Assembly (NCBI GenBank): GCA_016929595.1
Contig: JAFGIN010000120.1
Location: 1 to 64,000, forward strand
Reading direction: 5' to 3'
Length of the DNA: 64,000 bases
Origin: Chitinispirillaceae bacterium
GTDB lineage: Bacteria > Fibrobacterota > Chitinivibrionia > Chitinivibrionales > Chitinispirillaceae
Shown here: one piece after another, positions 55,319 through 63,962 of the stretch
Layout of the letters: each line of letters starts with the position of its first letter
Numbering within the stretch: the first letter of the stretch is position 1
Program-made: the position numbers and the translations under genes
The notes under the pieces: generated by a model
What the model was told of the DNA's origin: nothing
The model's database searches: none
The model's input: only the letters and a program-made list of their open reading frames with translations

Positions 55319-56061
55319 GAGCATTAAAATGGTATAAAAGTCTTGAGGTCAACAGCTTTCGGGCTGAGGAAGGCTTCTTTATTGTCGAGGGTGCACGGGC
55401 AGTTCATCAGATACTCGGTACTTCGCCCCATTCTGTTGATGAAATTTTGATAACTGATCAGTGTGAGGCGGGGATGTTCAGTGCTGATGTAACTGTTCGA
55501 AGAATAACCTCATCACAGATGGATTCTATTTCAACACGTAAAAATTCTCAGGGTGTTATTGCTGTGGTTAAAATTCCACTTGAAAGTACTGCTGATACAC
55601 TTCCGCAGCAAATTGGAAACAGGGTGTTACTTCTTGAGCATATACAGGATCCCGGAAATGTGGGGACATTATTGCGCAGTGCTGCGGCATTTGATTTTTC
55701 AGGAGTCATTCTTTCAACAATGTCAGCAGACCCGTTTGCGCCCAAGGCGGTTCAAGCCTCAGCCGGATCCCTGCTTTCACTATGGGTACGACGCACATCA
55801 CAGTATTTAAATCTTGCTGAACAGTTGCGTCGTAAAGGATTTAAACTTGCTGCAATGAGCACGAAAGGCTCTGAAGTGTCCTTTGGAAAATATGAGAATA
55901 TCATTGTGGCACTGGGTAATGAAGGAAACGGGTTGAGTGAAGAGGTGCTGACTGCCGCTGACATGCACTGCAGAATAGAGATAAACGACAGAAAAGTTGA
56001 ATCACTGAACGTGGCTGTTACGGGAGCTCTGGTAATGCATGCTGCAGTTTCAGGCAAGTGA
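55315..56061 (+). CDS. TrmH/SpoU-family RNA methyltransferase with probable CTG start
   Basis: A 248-residue SPOUT enzyme that 2'-O-methylates tRNA or rRNA. The substrate-binding N-domain (LKWYKSLEVNSFRAEEGFFIVEGARAV) is in frame only if translation starts near 55312-55318. Catalytic motifs: QDPGNVGTLLRSAAAFDF, ALGNEGNGLSEEVL, VESLNVAVTGALVMHAA. After the in-frame stop at 55297 no ATG, GTG or TTG occurs before 55447, which would cut off the N-domain. CTG at 55315 overlaps the upstream TGA as CTGA and follows AGGGAGG by 10 bases; ATT at 55312 is the alternative. It overlaps the convergent GGDEF gene by 12 bases. Confidence 0.85.
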   Translation: MRALKWYKSLEVNSFRAEEGFFIVEGARAVHQILGTSPHSVDEILITDQCEAGMFSADVTVRRITSSQMDSISTRKNSQGVIAVVKIPLESTADTLPQQIGNRVLLLEHIQDPGNVGTLLRSAAAFDFSGVILSTMSADPFAPKAVQASAGSLLSLWVRRTSQYLNLAEQLRRKGFKLAAMSTKGSEVSFGKYENIIVALGNEGNGLSEEVLTAADMHCRIEINDRKVESLNVAVTGALVMHAAVSGK

Positions 56062-57186
56062 TATACGTGCCCGTCCCTCTTTTTTTGATTGGTAAAGTGC
56101 CTGGTCAGCTCGACGAATCAACGCTTCATCCTGTTCAGCACCTTGTGCTTCTGTAATACCGATAGAAAGAGTGGTTTCACCTGCAGCAATCGACATATAC
56201 TGTTTCTGGATTCTCTCTGCGGCAACACACGCCTGGTTTTTATCGGTATCTGGAAGCAGAACTATAAATTCGTCTCCGCCGATTCGAAATGGTAAATCGA
56301 CATCGTTTCGCAGGCACATCCGGATAATCTGACCAAGAGATCGTAATACCTGATCTCCCATCTGATGGCCCAGAGTATCGTTAAGCAATTTGAAATGATC
56401 GATGTCAATCATGATAACAGACAGTTTTCTGTCAGGGGATCTTTTTAGGCGGGACAACTCCTTTTTAATTTGCTCATGGAAGTGACGGGCATTGTAGAGA
56501 CCCGTAAGGCCGTCGGTTATGGCAAGCTTACTGAGCATTTCGTTCTTTTTGACAAGTTCCATCTCCAGCTTTTTCTTTTCTGTAATGTCTTTTGCTGTGA
56601 CCACAAGACCGATAATGTCACTTTTATCATTTTTCATTTCTGACATACTGAGATTAAGAAGAATTATATTGTCTTGCTTTGTTCGCATCGGTATTTCTTC
56701 ATTTACCGACTTTCCTGTACGAAGCACAGCACAGATTATCTTACGCTCATCTTTACTGTTTACAAAAAGACTTGTGAGCGGTTTTCCAACTATCTCTTCC
56801 TGTGAATATCCAAACCGTGTCTGGGAACCGATATTAAATTTCATGATAAAACCGTCGGTATCGATGGTAAAAATTATATCCGAGGAGTCCTGGAGAATAC
56901 TTTCAAAGTATTTTGCGATATTCTGAAATCTCCTGGACAGCAGCTTCCCTTTTTCAATGGCTTCGTCGTATGAAAAGATTGTTTTTTTCAACCAGTAATA
57001 TGCGACACCCGTAATGATTATGGTATATAGTGCTGTAATGGTAATTGTCAGGGTATTACAAATGATACTCAGAAGAGTGATGATACATATTCCAGAGAAC
57101 AATACCATGCTGGCGCAGTGTATTGGCTCAGTATGTTTTAATTTATATAACTTCGAAATCTGTCCTGTCACAAACTTAAATGGCAT
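56050..57186 (-). CDS. membrane diguanylate cyclase with PAS domain
   Basis: A 378-residue sensor. Two transmembrane helices (about 25-65) precede a PAS domain (about 88-205, SDIIFTIDTDGFIMKFNIGSQTRFGYSQEEIVGKP). The C-terminal GGDEF domain (about 220-375) has DGLTGLYNARHFHEQI and RIGGDEFIVLLPD, so it should make c-di-GMP from GTP. The product-inhibition RxxD site is degenerate: Asn stands where Arg is expected (NDVD before LPFRIGGDEF). It is the only c-di-GMP enzyme in the window. Signal sensed is unknown. Confidence 0.93.
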   Translation of the reverse strand: MPFKFVTGQISKLYKLKHTEPIHCASMVLFSGICIITLLSIICNTLTITITALYTIIITGVAYYWLKKTIFSYDEAIEKGKLLSRRFQNIAKYFESILQDSSDIIFTIDTDGFIMKFNIGSQTRFGYSQEEIVGKPLTSLFVNSKDERKIICAVLRTGKSVNEEIPMRTKQDNIILLNLSMSEMKNDKSDIIGLVVTAKDITEKKKLEMELVKKNEMLSKLAITDGLTGLYNARHFHEQIKKELSRLKRSPDRKLSVIMIDIDHFKLLNDTLGHQMGDQVLRSLGQIIRMCLRNDVDLPFRIGGDEFIVLLPDTDKNQACVAAERIQKQYMSIAAGETTLSIGITEAQGAEQDEALIRRADQALYQSKKEGRARISLA

Positions 57187-57412
57187 GTATTCACCAGGTA
57201 CCTGAAAAACGTTAACTCTTTATTAGTATACACTTATTGATTTAAATAGTGAAGGTTAATTCTTCCGGTGTCTATTGAGCATTTAAAGAAGTATGTTGAA
57301 TTTTTATGCGGAAAACATATATTTCATCTGAATTGTTCAATGCTAAACTGGTTTCGTTGTATCGCCAGGTTGGCGGTCACAGTAAATAATCCTGAATGAA
57401 GAGTGTGCAATT

Positions 57413-57799
57413 ATGATGACCCGGGTATTTCCTAAAAAAACGCGAGGGCAGATTGAAGCTGAAATATCTGATGCAATGACTCGTTTTGAGAAGGAGCACA
57501 TGGGTAGAGGACCTATCGAGACAAGAACATATCTTGTTGAAGATATGGTGATTGTACGGTTAAAAGGTGTTCTCACAAAAGCCGAGCACAAACTGATCAG
57601 ATCAGACAGAAATGCAAGAGCCCGTGAATTGATAAAGCAGGTCCGGAGTGAACTGATTGAAGATGGCAGATCGATGCTGGAGGATATTATAAAGGGAATC
57701 TTGCGTCGGAAGGTTCGGAGTCTCCATACCGATATAAGTACCGAAACCGGCGAAAAATTGATCATTTTTACGCTGGATCGTCCTCCGGAACTGGAATAA
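57413..57799 (+). CDS. DUF2294-family protein
   Basis: A 128-residue protein matching the DUF2294 pattern: KTRGQIEAEISDAMTRFEKEHMGRGPIETRTYLVEDMVIVRLKGVLTKAE ... LIKQVRSELIEDGRSMLEDIIKGILRRKVRSLHTDISTETGEKLIIF. Function is unknown; relatives are small cytoplasmic proteins. It is transcribed alone. The 226 bases upstream (57187-57412) show no gene. Confidence 0.85.
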   Translation: MMTRVFPKKTRGQIEAEISDAMTRFEKEHMGRGPIETRTYLVEDMVIVRLKGVLTKAEHKLIRSDRNARARELIKQVRSELIEDGRSMLEDIIKGILRRKVRSLHTDISTETGEKLIIFTLDRPPELE

Positions 57800-57870
57800 A
57801 CAGAAAAATGATTTTTAAATTGAATTATCTTGCTTGGATAAAAGATTTTTTTTATCTTTAGATGTTCAAT

Positions 57871-58025
57871 AGGCATTTGGGAGGGGTATGGTGCGCCATA
57901 TTTTGCCTGGATGTAGATTGGGTACCGAACGAATATGGTCGGTTGTCAAGTTTACGTGCTTTTAAAGGGGTACGTGAAGGTGAGGACCAAAGAAATGCAT
58001 TCCGCATCTCTCTGGTCTTTTTTTT
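57871..58025 (+). promoter_or_regulatory. structured leader with attenuator-like terminator upstream of PEP carboxykinase
   Basis: Successive hairpins can be drawn: AGGCA/TGCCT (57871-57908) enclosing TATGG-TGCG-CCATA; ACCGA/TCGGT (57924-57943); ACGTGC/GTACGT (57954-57975); and a terminator stem GACCAAAGAAATGC / GCATCTCTCTGGTC (57985-58017, 12 of 14 paired) followed by eight T residues. The terminator sits 42 bases before the PEPCK start and nearly 200 after the previous gene, so it looks like an attenuator or riboswitch expression platform. No known riboswitch class was recognised. Confidence 0.6.
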
Positions 58026-58066
58026 ATCCTTTTTTTCAGGTGCTAAAAAATAATAGAAAGGTTTAT

Positions 58067-59878
58067 ATGACTTCCAATTTGAAGTTGAAGCAGTGGGTTG
58101 ATGAGATGGCTGCGATTTGTCAGCCGGATTCGATTGAGTGGTGTGATGGTTCAAAAGCTGAGTATGATCGTTTACAGAAGTTGGTGATTGATCTCAAGCT
58201 TGCGACAAAACTTAATGAAACAAAACTTCCAGGATGTATCGCTTTTAATTCAGATCCATCCGATGTTGCACGTGTGGAAAACCGTACCTATATTGCCTCA
58301 AAGACAAAGGATGCGGCCGGACCGACGAACAACTGGATTGATCCGGAAGGACTTAAGGCAACAATGAAAGGACTTTATACCGGATGTATGAAAGGGAGAA
58401 CTATGTATATCATCCCTTTCAGCATGGGTCCGATAGGTTCCCCGATTGCCAAAATCGGAATTGAGATTACTGATTCGCCTTATGTTGTTTTAAACATGAT
58501 TATTATGACACGCGTTGGCACAAAAGTTCTTGATGTCCTTGGCAGTGATGGAGAATTTATCAAGTGCATGCATTCAGTTGGAAAACCGCTTGCGGCTGGA
58601 GAAACAGACAATGGTAAGTGGCCATGCGCTCCGCTTGATAAGAAATATATCTCTCATTTTCCTGAGGAACGTATGATCTGGTCATATGGCTCAGGATACG
58701 GCGGTAATGCGCTTCTTGGAAAAAAGTGTCTTGCTCTTCGTATTGCATCTGCGATTGCACACGATGAAGGCTGGCTTGCCGAACACATGCTTATTCTTGG
58801 GATCACAAATCCAAAAGGTGTCAAGAAATATGTTGCTGCAGCATTTCCCAGTGCGTGCGGTAAAACAAACCTGGCGATGCTCATTCCAACAGTTCCCGGC
58901 TGGAAAGTCGAGACGATTGGTGACGATATCGCCTGGATGAAATTTGGTGAAGATGGTCGCCTCCATGCTATAAATCCTGAAGCTGGATTCTTTGGTGTTG
59001 CTCCCGGTACATCCATGAGCTCCAATCCAAGCGCCATGAAGACGATCAATAGAAACACTATTTATACCAACGTTGCTATTACCGAAGACAAAGATGTCTG
59101 GTGGGAAGGTATTGGCTACGATGCTCCTGGTAAACTGATTGATTGGAATGATCATGAATGGATTCAGGACAAGGGAAATAAAGAACAGAAACCGGCTGCT
59201 AATCCCAACGCACGTTTTACAGCGCCGGCATCACAGTGTCCGGTTATTGCCCCTGAGTGGGAAGATCCTGCTGGTGTTCCGATCAGTGCAATTCTCTTTG
59301 GTGGTCGTCGTCCGGGCACCGTACCGCTTGTTCATCAGTCAATAAATTGGGAACATGGTGTGTTTATGGGATCTATCGTTGGCTCAGAAATCACTGCCGC
59401 AGCTCTTGATCTCAAGGCTGGTACTGTTCGTCGTGATCCGTTCGCGATGCTTCCGTTCTGCGGTTACCATATGGGTGATTACTTCCAGCACTGGCTCAAT
59501 ATTGGCAAGAAAACCGATGCCGACAAACTGCCGAAGGTTTTCTTTGTTAACTGGTTCCGTAAGGCACCTGATGGTAAATGGCTCTGGCCGGGTTATGGAG
59601 AAAACAGTCGTGTTCTTAAATGGATTTTCGAACGAACTGAAGGTACCGGAGCGGCTGAAGATTCTGCGATTGGATATATTCCTGCACAGGGTGCAATTGA
59701 TATATCTGGCCTTGACGTTCCTGCCAATGATATGGAAGAACTTCTTAAAGTCGATAAATCAGAATGGCTTGATGAAGTTGTTAAAATCAAAGAATATTAT
59801 GCTACGTTCGGCGATCGTTTACCAGCCGGACTCAGCAATCAGTTGAAAGCACTTGAAGAAAGACTTAGTAAAGCATAA
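58067..59878 (+). CDS. pckG: phosphoenolpyruvate carboxykinase (GTP)
   Basis: A 603-residue GTP-type PEPCK interconverting oxaloacetate + GTP and PEP + CO2 + GDP. The kinase loop [14 protein letters not shown], the metal site [31 protein letters not shown] and [14 protein letters not shown] are present. In fermenters making succinate it often runs toward oxaloacetate. ATG at 58067 after AGAAAGG is chosen. The frame continues upstream to 57935, but that part runs through the terminator and is not protein-like. A terminator-like hairpin separates it from accD. Confidence 0.96.
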   Translation: MTSNLKLKQWVDEMAAICQPDSIEWCDGSKAEYDRLQKLVIDLKLATKLNETKLPGCIAFNSDPSDVARVENRTYIASKTKDAAGPTNNWIDPEGLKATMKGLYTGCMKGRTMYIIPFSMGPIGSPIAKIGIEITDSPYVVLNMIIMTRVGTKVLDVLGSDGEFIKCMHSVGKPLAAGETDNGKWPCAPLDKKYISHFPEERMIWSYGSGYGGNALLGKKCLALRIASAIAHDEGWLAEHMLILGITNPKGVKKYVAAAFPSACGKTNLAMLIPTVPGWKVETIGDDIAWMKFGEDGRLHAINPEAGFFGVAPGTSMSSNPSAMKTINRNTIYTNVAITEDKDVWWEGIGYDAPGKLIDWNDHEWIQDKGNKEQKPAANPNARFTAPASQCPVIAPEWEDPAGVPISAILFGGRRPGTVPLVHQSINWEHGVFMGSIVGSEITAAALDLKAGTVRRDPFAMLPFCGYHMGDYFQHWLNIGKKTDADKLPKVFFVNWFRKAPDGKWLWPGYGENSRVLKWIFERTEGTGAAEDSAIGYIPAQGAIDISGLDVPANDMEELLKVDKSEWLDEVVKIKEYYATFGDRLPAGLSNQLKALEERLSKA

Positions 59879-59885
59879 TAATGAG

Positions 59886-59916
59886 AAGGTACTCCTGTGA
59901 AGGGGTACCTTTTTTT
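59886..59916 (+). terminator. terminator between pckG and accD
   Basis: Arms AAGGTACTCCT and AGGGGTACCTT (one G-T pair) with a 4-5 base loop and a T-run at 59910-59916. It begins 8 bases after the pckG stop and ends 33 bases before the accD start. Either it partially uncouples accDA from pckG by limited read-through, or accD has its own promoter within pckG. Confidence 0.8.
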
Positions 59917-59949
59917 AACTTTAGAAAAAACGATGTACCGGAGGTGAGC

Positions 59950-60786
59950 ATGCCCTGGTTTATAAAAACCAAGACGGAGCGTGAAGCACAAAAAGAGATT
60001 TCTGATGATATATGGGAGAAGTGTAATAAGTGTAAAGCCCATGTTTTCAAACAGGATTATATCAATAATTTAAATGTTTGTCCCAAATGTGGATCGCATG
60101 GAAAAATCACTGCTTATGAAAGAATTGGAATGACCCTTGATTCCGGAACTTTCAAAGAGCTCAACGAGACAATTTCGCCGGCAGACCCGCTCGGTTTTAT
60201 TGATGGTAAGGGGCCATATACGGCAAAAGTAGATCAGGCACGCAAAAAGACTGGTCTCAATGAAGCTGTTGTAACGGGTACTGGTAAAATTAATGAGATT
60301 GCCGTTGTTATTGCTGTAATGGATTTCAGATTTCTTGGTGGAAGTCTTGGAAGTGCAACTGGAGAAAAAATTCTTCTGGCGTCAAATTATGCCTGTGAGC
60401 ATAAACTTCCTTACATAATTTTTTCTGCATCTGGCGGTGCCCGTATGCACGAGGGTATCCTTTCTCTTATGCAAATGGCTAAAACATGTGCTGGAATTGC
60501 CCGTCTTGACGAAAAACAGCTTCCGTTTATCTCTGTGCTTACAGATCCAACCACTGGTGGTGTGAGCGCATCGTATGCAATGGTTGGGGATGTAAATATT
60601 GCAGAACCGGGGGCACTCGTTGGTTTTGCAGGTCGTCGGGTTATTGAACAAACTATTAAACAGAAGTTGCCGGATTCATTCCAGACTTCAGAATTTGTGC
60701 TGGAGCATGGTTTTCTGGATATGGTTGTCCATCGTAAGGATTTAAAAAATACACTTTCGGGGATCCTTTCATATTATAACAGGTAA
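59950..60786 (+). CDS. accD: acetyl-CoA carboxylase carboxyltransferase beta subunit
   Basis: A 278-residue crotonase-fold carboxyltransferase subunit. The N-terminal zinc ribbon (CNKCKAHVFKQDYINNLNVCPKCGSHGKI) and the catalytic core (DFRFLGGSLGSATGEKI; FSASGGARMHEGILSLMQM; DPTTGGVSASYAM) are typical of AccD. With AccA it transfers the carboxyl group from carboxybiotin to acetyl-CoA. ATG at 59950 follows GGAGGTGAGC. The 23 earlier codons of the frame read through the terminator. Confidence 0.96.
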   Translation: MPWFIKTKTEREAQKEISDDIWEKCNKCKAHVFKQDYINNLNVCPKCGSHGKITAYERIGMTLDSGTFKELNETISPADPLGFIDGKGPYTAKVDQARKKTGLNEAVVTGTGKINEIAVVIAVMDFRFLGGSLGSATGEKILLASNYACEHKLPYIIFSASGGARMHEGILSLMQMAKTCAGIARLDEKQLPFISVLTDPTTGGVSASYAMVGDVNIAEPGALVGFAGRRVIEQTIKQKLPDSFQTSEFVLEHGFLDMVVHRKDLKNTLSGILSYYNR

Positions 60787-60795
60787 GGATGTAAA

Positions 60796-61746
60796 ATGAG
60801 TGAATTCGACTTTGAAAAGCCGGTTGCTGAAATGGAAAAAGCGATCGAAAAATTAAAAAACATAAATAGTGATAATAAAACAGATTTTAATGCTCAGCTT
60901 GCGGATCTTGAGGCAAAACTCATTGAACGTAAGAAGGAAATATACGATAACTTGACACCATGGCAAACTGTTCAGGTTGCGCGTCATCAGAAACGTCCGG
61001 TATTATTTGATTATATCAAGTATATTTTTACCGATTTTATCGAGCTTCATGGTGACAGGCACTTTGGTGATGATCATGCAATGGTGGGTGGTTTTGCGAA
61101 GCTTGGCAATGAGAAGGTGATGCTTATTGGTCACAGCAAAGGCAAAAATATCGAAGAAAATATCAAGCGTAATTTCGGTCAGGCAAAACCTGAGGGGTAT
61201 CGTAAAGCATTACGGTTGATGAGGCTTGCCGAAAAGTTCAATGTGCCTGTTATCACTTTTGTTGATACGCAGGGTGCATTTCCGGGACTTGATGCAGAAG
61301 AGCGGGGGCAGCATGAAGCAATTGCACGCAACCTCACAGAAATGGCGAAGATAAAAGTACCGATTATTACAGTTGTTACTGGTGAAGGCGGTAGCGGTGG
61401 TGCACTTGGTATTGCTGTCGCAGATTCTGTTATGATGCTTTCTTATGCTGTTTACTCAGTCATTTCTCCCGAAGGATGTGCCGGGATTTTATGGCGCGAT
61501 GCATCATTCTCCTCAAATGCTGCTGAAGCTCTGAAAATCACCGCAAAATCCTTGTTAGAACTTGGTGTTATTGATGAAATCATACATGAACCCGTTGGCG
61601 GTGCGCAAACCGATCCTCAGCAAACGGCGGAAAATATTAAAGAAGTGGTTTTGAAACAATTGAAGAAACTGTCCGCCTATTCTGCGACAAAACTTTTGAA
61701 TAAACGCTTTGAAAAATTTTCTGCAATGGGCAAATTCAACAGATAA
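60796..61746 (+). CDS. accA: acetyl-CoA carboxylase carboxyltransferase alpha subunit
   Basis: A 316-residue partner of AccD: FEKPVAEMEKAIEKLKN, WQTVQVARHQKRPVLFDYIKYIFTDFIELHGDRHFGDDHAMVGGFA, GKNIEENIKRNFGQAKPEGYRKALRLMRLAEKFNVPVITFVDTQGAFPG and TVVTGEGGSGGALGIAVADSVMM. Standard length. It lies 9 bases after accD and 18 before the fused carboxyltransferase/biotin carrier gene, so all three form one operon. Confidence 0.97.
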   Translation: MSEFDFEKPVAEMEKAIEKLKNINSDNKTDFNAQLADLEAKLIERKKEIYDNLTPWQTVQVARHQKRPVLFDYIKYIFTDFIELHGDRHFGDDHAMVGGFAKLGNEKVMLIGHSKGKNIEENIKRNFGQAKPEGYRKALRLMRLAEKFNVPVITFVDTQGAFPGLDAEERGQHEAIARNLTEMAKIKVPIITVVTGEGGSGGALGIAVADSVMMLSYAVYSVISPEGCAGILWRDASFSSNAAEALKITAKSLLELGVIDEIIHEPVGGAQTDPQQTAENIKEVVLKQLKKLSAYSATKLLNKRFEKFSAMGKFNR

Positions 61747-61764
61747 CATAAGGAAATTGTAAAT

Positions 61765-63759
61765 ATGGATAAGAAAGAAAAAACTGAAGATCAGCTGCAC
61801 AAAATCCCGCTTCGTATTACAGATACGACCCTTCGCGATGCTCACCAGTCGCTTTGGGCAACCAGAATGCGGACCGATGACATGATGAGCATAATCGATG
61901 TAATTGACAATGTCGGTTATTATTCACTTGAGTGCTGGGGTGGTGCGACATTTGACGTATGTTTGCGGTTTCTCCGGGAAAATCCATGGGAACGTCTCAG
62001 GATGATTAAATCAAAAGCAAAAAATACCCCTCTTCAGATGCTGCTGCGTGGGCAGAACCTGGTAGGGTATCGCAATTATGCTGATGATGTTGTTGACAGA
62101 TTCGTAAAAATGGCATGTAAAAACGGTATTGATATTATTCGTGTTTTCGATGCTCTTAACGATACGAGAAACCTTGAAGCTGCTATCAAAGCTGTAAAAA
62201 AACATGGCGGACATGCACAGGGAACTCTCTGCTACACAATTTCCCCTGTACATACGATTGAAAAATATGTTCAGTATGCAAAGGAGCAGAAAGCACTTGG
62301 GATTGATTCACTTTGTATAAAGGATATGGCGGGTATTCTTTCGCCGATAGGTGCAGAGCGCCTCGTAAAAGCTCTCATTAAAGAACTTAATATTCCCATT
62401 CAGATCCACTCGCATATGTCTAGCGGTATGGCAATCGCTACTTATGTAGAAGGTGTTCGTGCCGGTGCTGGTGCGATTGACTGTGCTATTTCACCGATGT
62501 CGGGATTCTCATCTCAGCCACCTGTTGAGACAATGGCAGCAATTTTCGCCGAAACAAACTATTCTGCGGGACTTGATATAGAAGCTCTTGAAAAAGTTGC
62601 AAAATACTTTGAAGAACTACAGCCTAAACGTCGGCAGTCAAGCTCTTCAAATGCATTTATTGATCCGGGTATTCTTGTTCATCAGATTCCTGGTGGAATG
62701 ATTTCAAATTTCAGATCTCAGCTTGAACAGCAGAAGGCACTTGATAAATTACCACAAGTACTGAAAGAAGTTTCACAGGTTCGCGAAGATCTCGGTTTCC
62801 CGCCACTGGTTACGCCTACCAGTCAGATTGTTGGAACTCAGGCAGTGATGAATATTATTGCTGGTGAAAGGTATAAAATTATACCCAATGAAGTAAAAGA
62901 TTATGTCAGAGGAATGTACGGTCGTTCACCTGCGCAAATCAGTGATGAATTTATCAAAAAAATTCTTGGAGATGAGAAACCGATTTCTCATCGTCCTGCG
63001 GATAAACTGACTCCAATGCTACCGAAAGCAACTGATGGAATTGATCCAAAATATATTGAGCAGGAAGAGGATATTATATCATACGTAATGCTTCCTGAAC
63101 CGGCGCTTGAATATTTTAAATATCGGGCGACCCCGGCTGATCAAAGACCGGAAACTCCTGCAAATCTTGAATTGAAAAAAATTACTCAGGGTAGCGCTGC
63201 TCCCGCCGCTCCTATAGCTCAGAAGGTAGAAGCGGTACAGGAAAGTTCTGCTGCAGTAGATACTGTTTTTCCAGATAGATTCAAGAATATTGCAGGTGAG
63301 CTGCTCGATAAAATTGATGGCCTTTCACTGGAAGAATTACTTTTCAGAAAAGGTGATTTTACGATTGCAGTAAGACCTTCAGGTGTTGTGTCCTCCTCAG
63401 CTGCGCAGGCTGCCGGTTCTATTGCGGGGGCCGCACAGAAAACGGTAAGCGCTCAGAGTGTTCAAAAAACTGAGGCTGCACCACAAGCCGCTCCTGCAAA
63501 ATCTGAGAAAGCCGCATACTCTCAGACAATAAATGCACCTCTTACTGGAACTTTTTACAGTTCTCCCGGTCAGGGCAAAGAGATGTTTGTTAAGGAGGGG
63601 GATATTGTGAACGCTGGAGATAAGGTGTGCATTGTTGAAGCGATGAAGCTGTTTAACCCGATATCTGCAGCTGTTAAATGTAAAATTGTAAAGATTATCG
63701 CATCTGAAGGGCAGGCTGTGGAAAAAGATCAGCCGCTCATTGGAATTGAACCAGTCTGA
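61765..63759 (+). CDS. oxaloacetate/pyruvate-type biotin carboxyltransferase fused to an AccB-like biotin carrier
   Basis: A 664-residue fusion. Residues about 12-460 are the PycB/OadA/transcarboxylase-5S-type carboxyltransferase: ITDTTLRDAHQSLWATRMRT, the active-site lysine in SLCIKDMAGIL (about 190) and the metal pair in QIHSHMSSG. Residues about 515-664 look like AccB: LLDKIDGLSLEELLFRKGDFTIAVRP, an Ala-rich linker, then APLTGTFYSSPGQGKEMFVKEGD, CIVEAMKLFNP with biotinyl Lys628. The insertion in TGTFYSSPGQGKEMF matches the 'thumb' of acetyl-CoA carboxylase carriers, absent from 1.3S-type domains. No oadB/oadG or accC gene is nearby. It could serve pyruvate carboxylation, oxaloacetate decarboxylation or transcarboxylation. 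Confidence 0.88.
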   Translation: MDKKEKTEDQLHKIPLRITDTTLRDAHQSLWATRMRTDDMMSIIDVIDNVGYYSLECWGGATFDVCLRFLRENPWERLRMIKSKAKNTPLQMLLRGQNLVGYRNYADDVVDRFVKMACKNGIDIIRVFDALNDTRNLEAAIKAVKKHGGHAQGTLCYTISPVHTIEKYVQYAKEQKALGIDSLCIKDMAGILSPIGAERLVKALIKELNIPIQIHSHMSSGMAIATYVEGVRAGAGAIDCAISPMSGFSSQPPVETMAAIFAETNYSAGLDIEALEKVAKYFEELQPKRRQSSSSNAFIDPGILVHQIPGGMISNFRSQLEQQKALDKLPQVLKEVSQVREDLGFPPLVTPTSQIVGTQAVMNIIAGERYKIIPNEVKDYVRGMYGRSPAQISDEFIKKILGDEKPISHRPADKLTPMLPKATDGIDPKYIEQEEDIISYVMLPEPALEYFKYRATPADQRPETPANLELKKITQGSAAPAAPIAQKVEAVQESSAAVDTVFPDRFKNIAGELLDKIDGLSLEELLFRKGDFTIAVRPSGVVSSSAAQAAGSIAGAAQKTVSAQSVQKTEAAPQAAPAKSEKAAYSQTINAPLTGTFYSSPGQGKEMFVKEGDIVNAGDKVCIVEAMKLFNPISAAVKCKIVKIIASEGQAVEKDQPLIGIEPV

Positions 63760-63781
63760 AAAATTGATTTTTCCCTTTTTT

Positions 63782-63819
63782 GAGAGCTGTCTTCTTTTAT
63801 GAGGCAGCTCTTTTTTTTT
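63782..63819 (+). terminator. terminator after the carboxyltransferase operon
   Basis: Arms GAGCTGTC and GGCAGCTC (63784-63791 and 63803-63810) with an 11-base loop, followed by nine T residues. It lies 23 bases after the stop codon. Confidence 0.9.
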
Positions 63820-63851
63820 CCTGGTTTTCAGAAACTATCATAGTTTACATT

Positions 63852-63962
63852 AACACCCTTGTCCCTCGTTAACGGGGGAAGGTGGCCGACTTGTGTAGAG
63901 TGATATCGTCGACGAAGTAAGGTGGATGGGGGAACCCGTAACAAGAGGGAACAAGAGTGTTT
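63852..63962. repeat. MITE-like intergenic inverted-repeat element
   Basis: About 110 bp with long imperfect terminal inverted repeats. The left end AACACCCTTG-TCCCTC-GTTAACGGG corresponds to the reverse complement of the right end CCCGTAACAAGAGGG-AACAAGAGTGTT. The GC-richer interior (AAGGTGGCCGACTTG ... AAGGTGGATGGGGG) has no open frame. It resembles miniature or REP-type intergenic elements. Target duplications were not evident. Confidence 0.7.

Noticed and set aside
57935-58066. Upstream extension of the PEPCK frame
   Set aside because: The extra 44 codons cross a terminator and T-tract and do not resemble the family. ATG at 58067 has a good ribosome binding site and the normal N-terminus.
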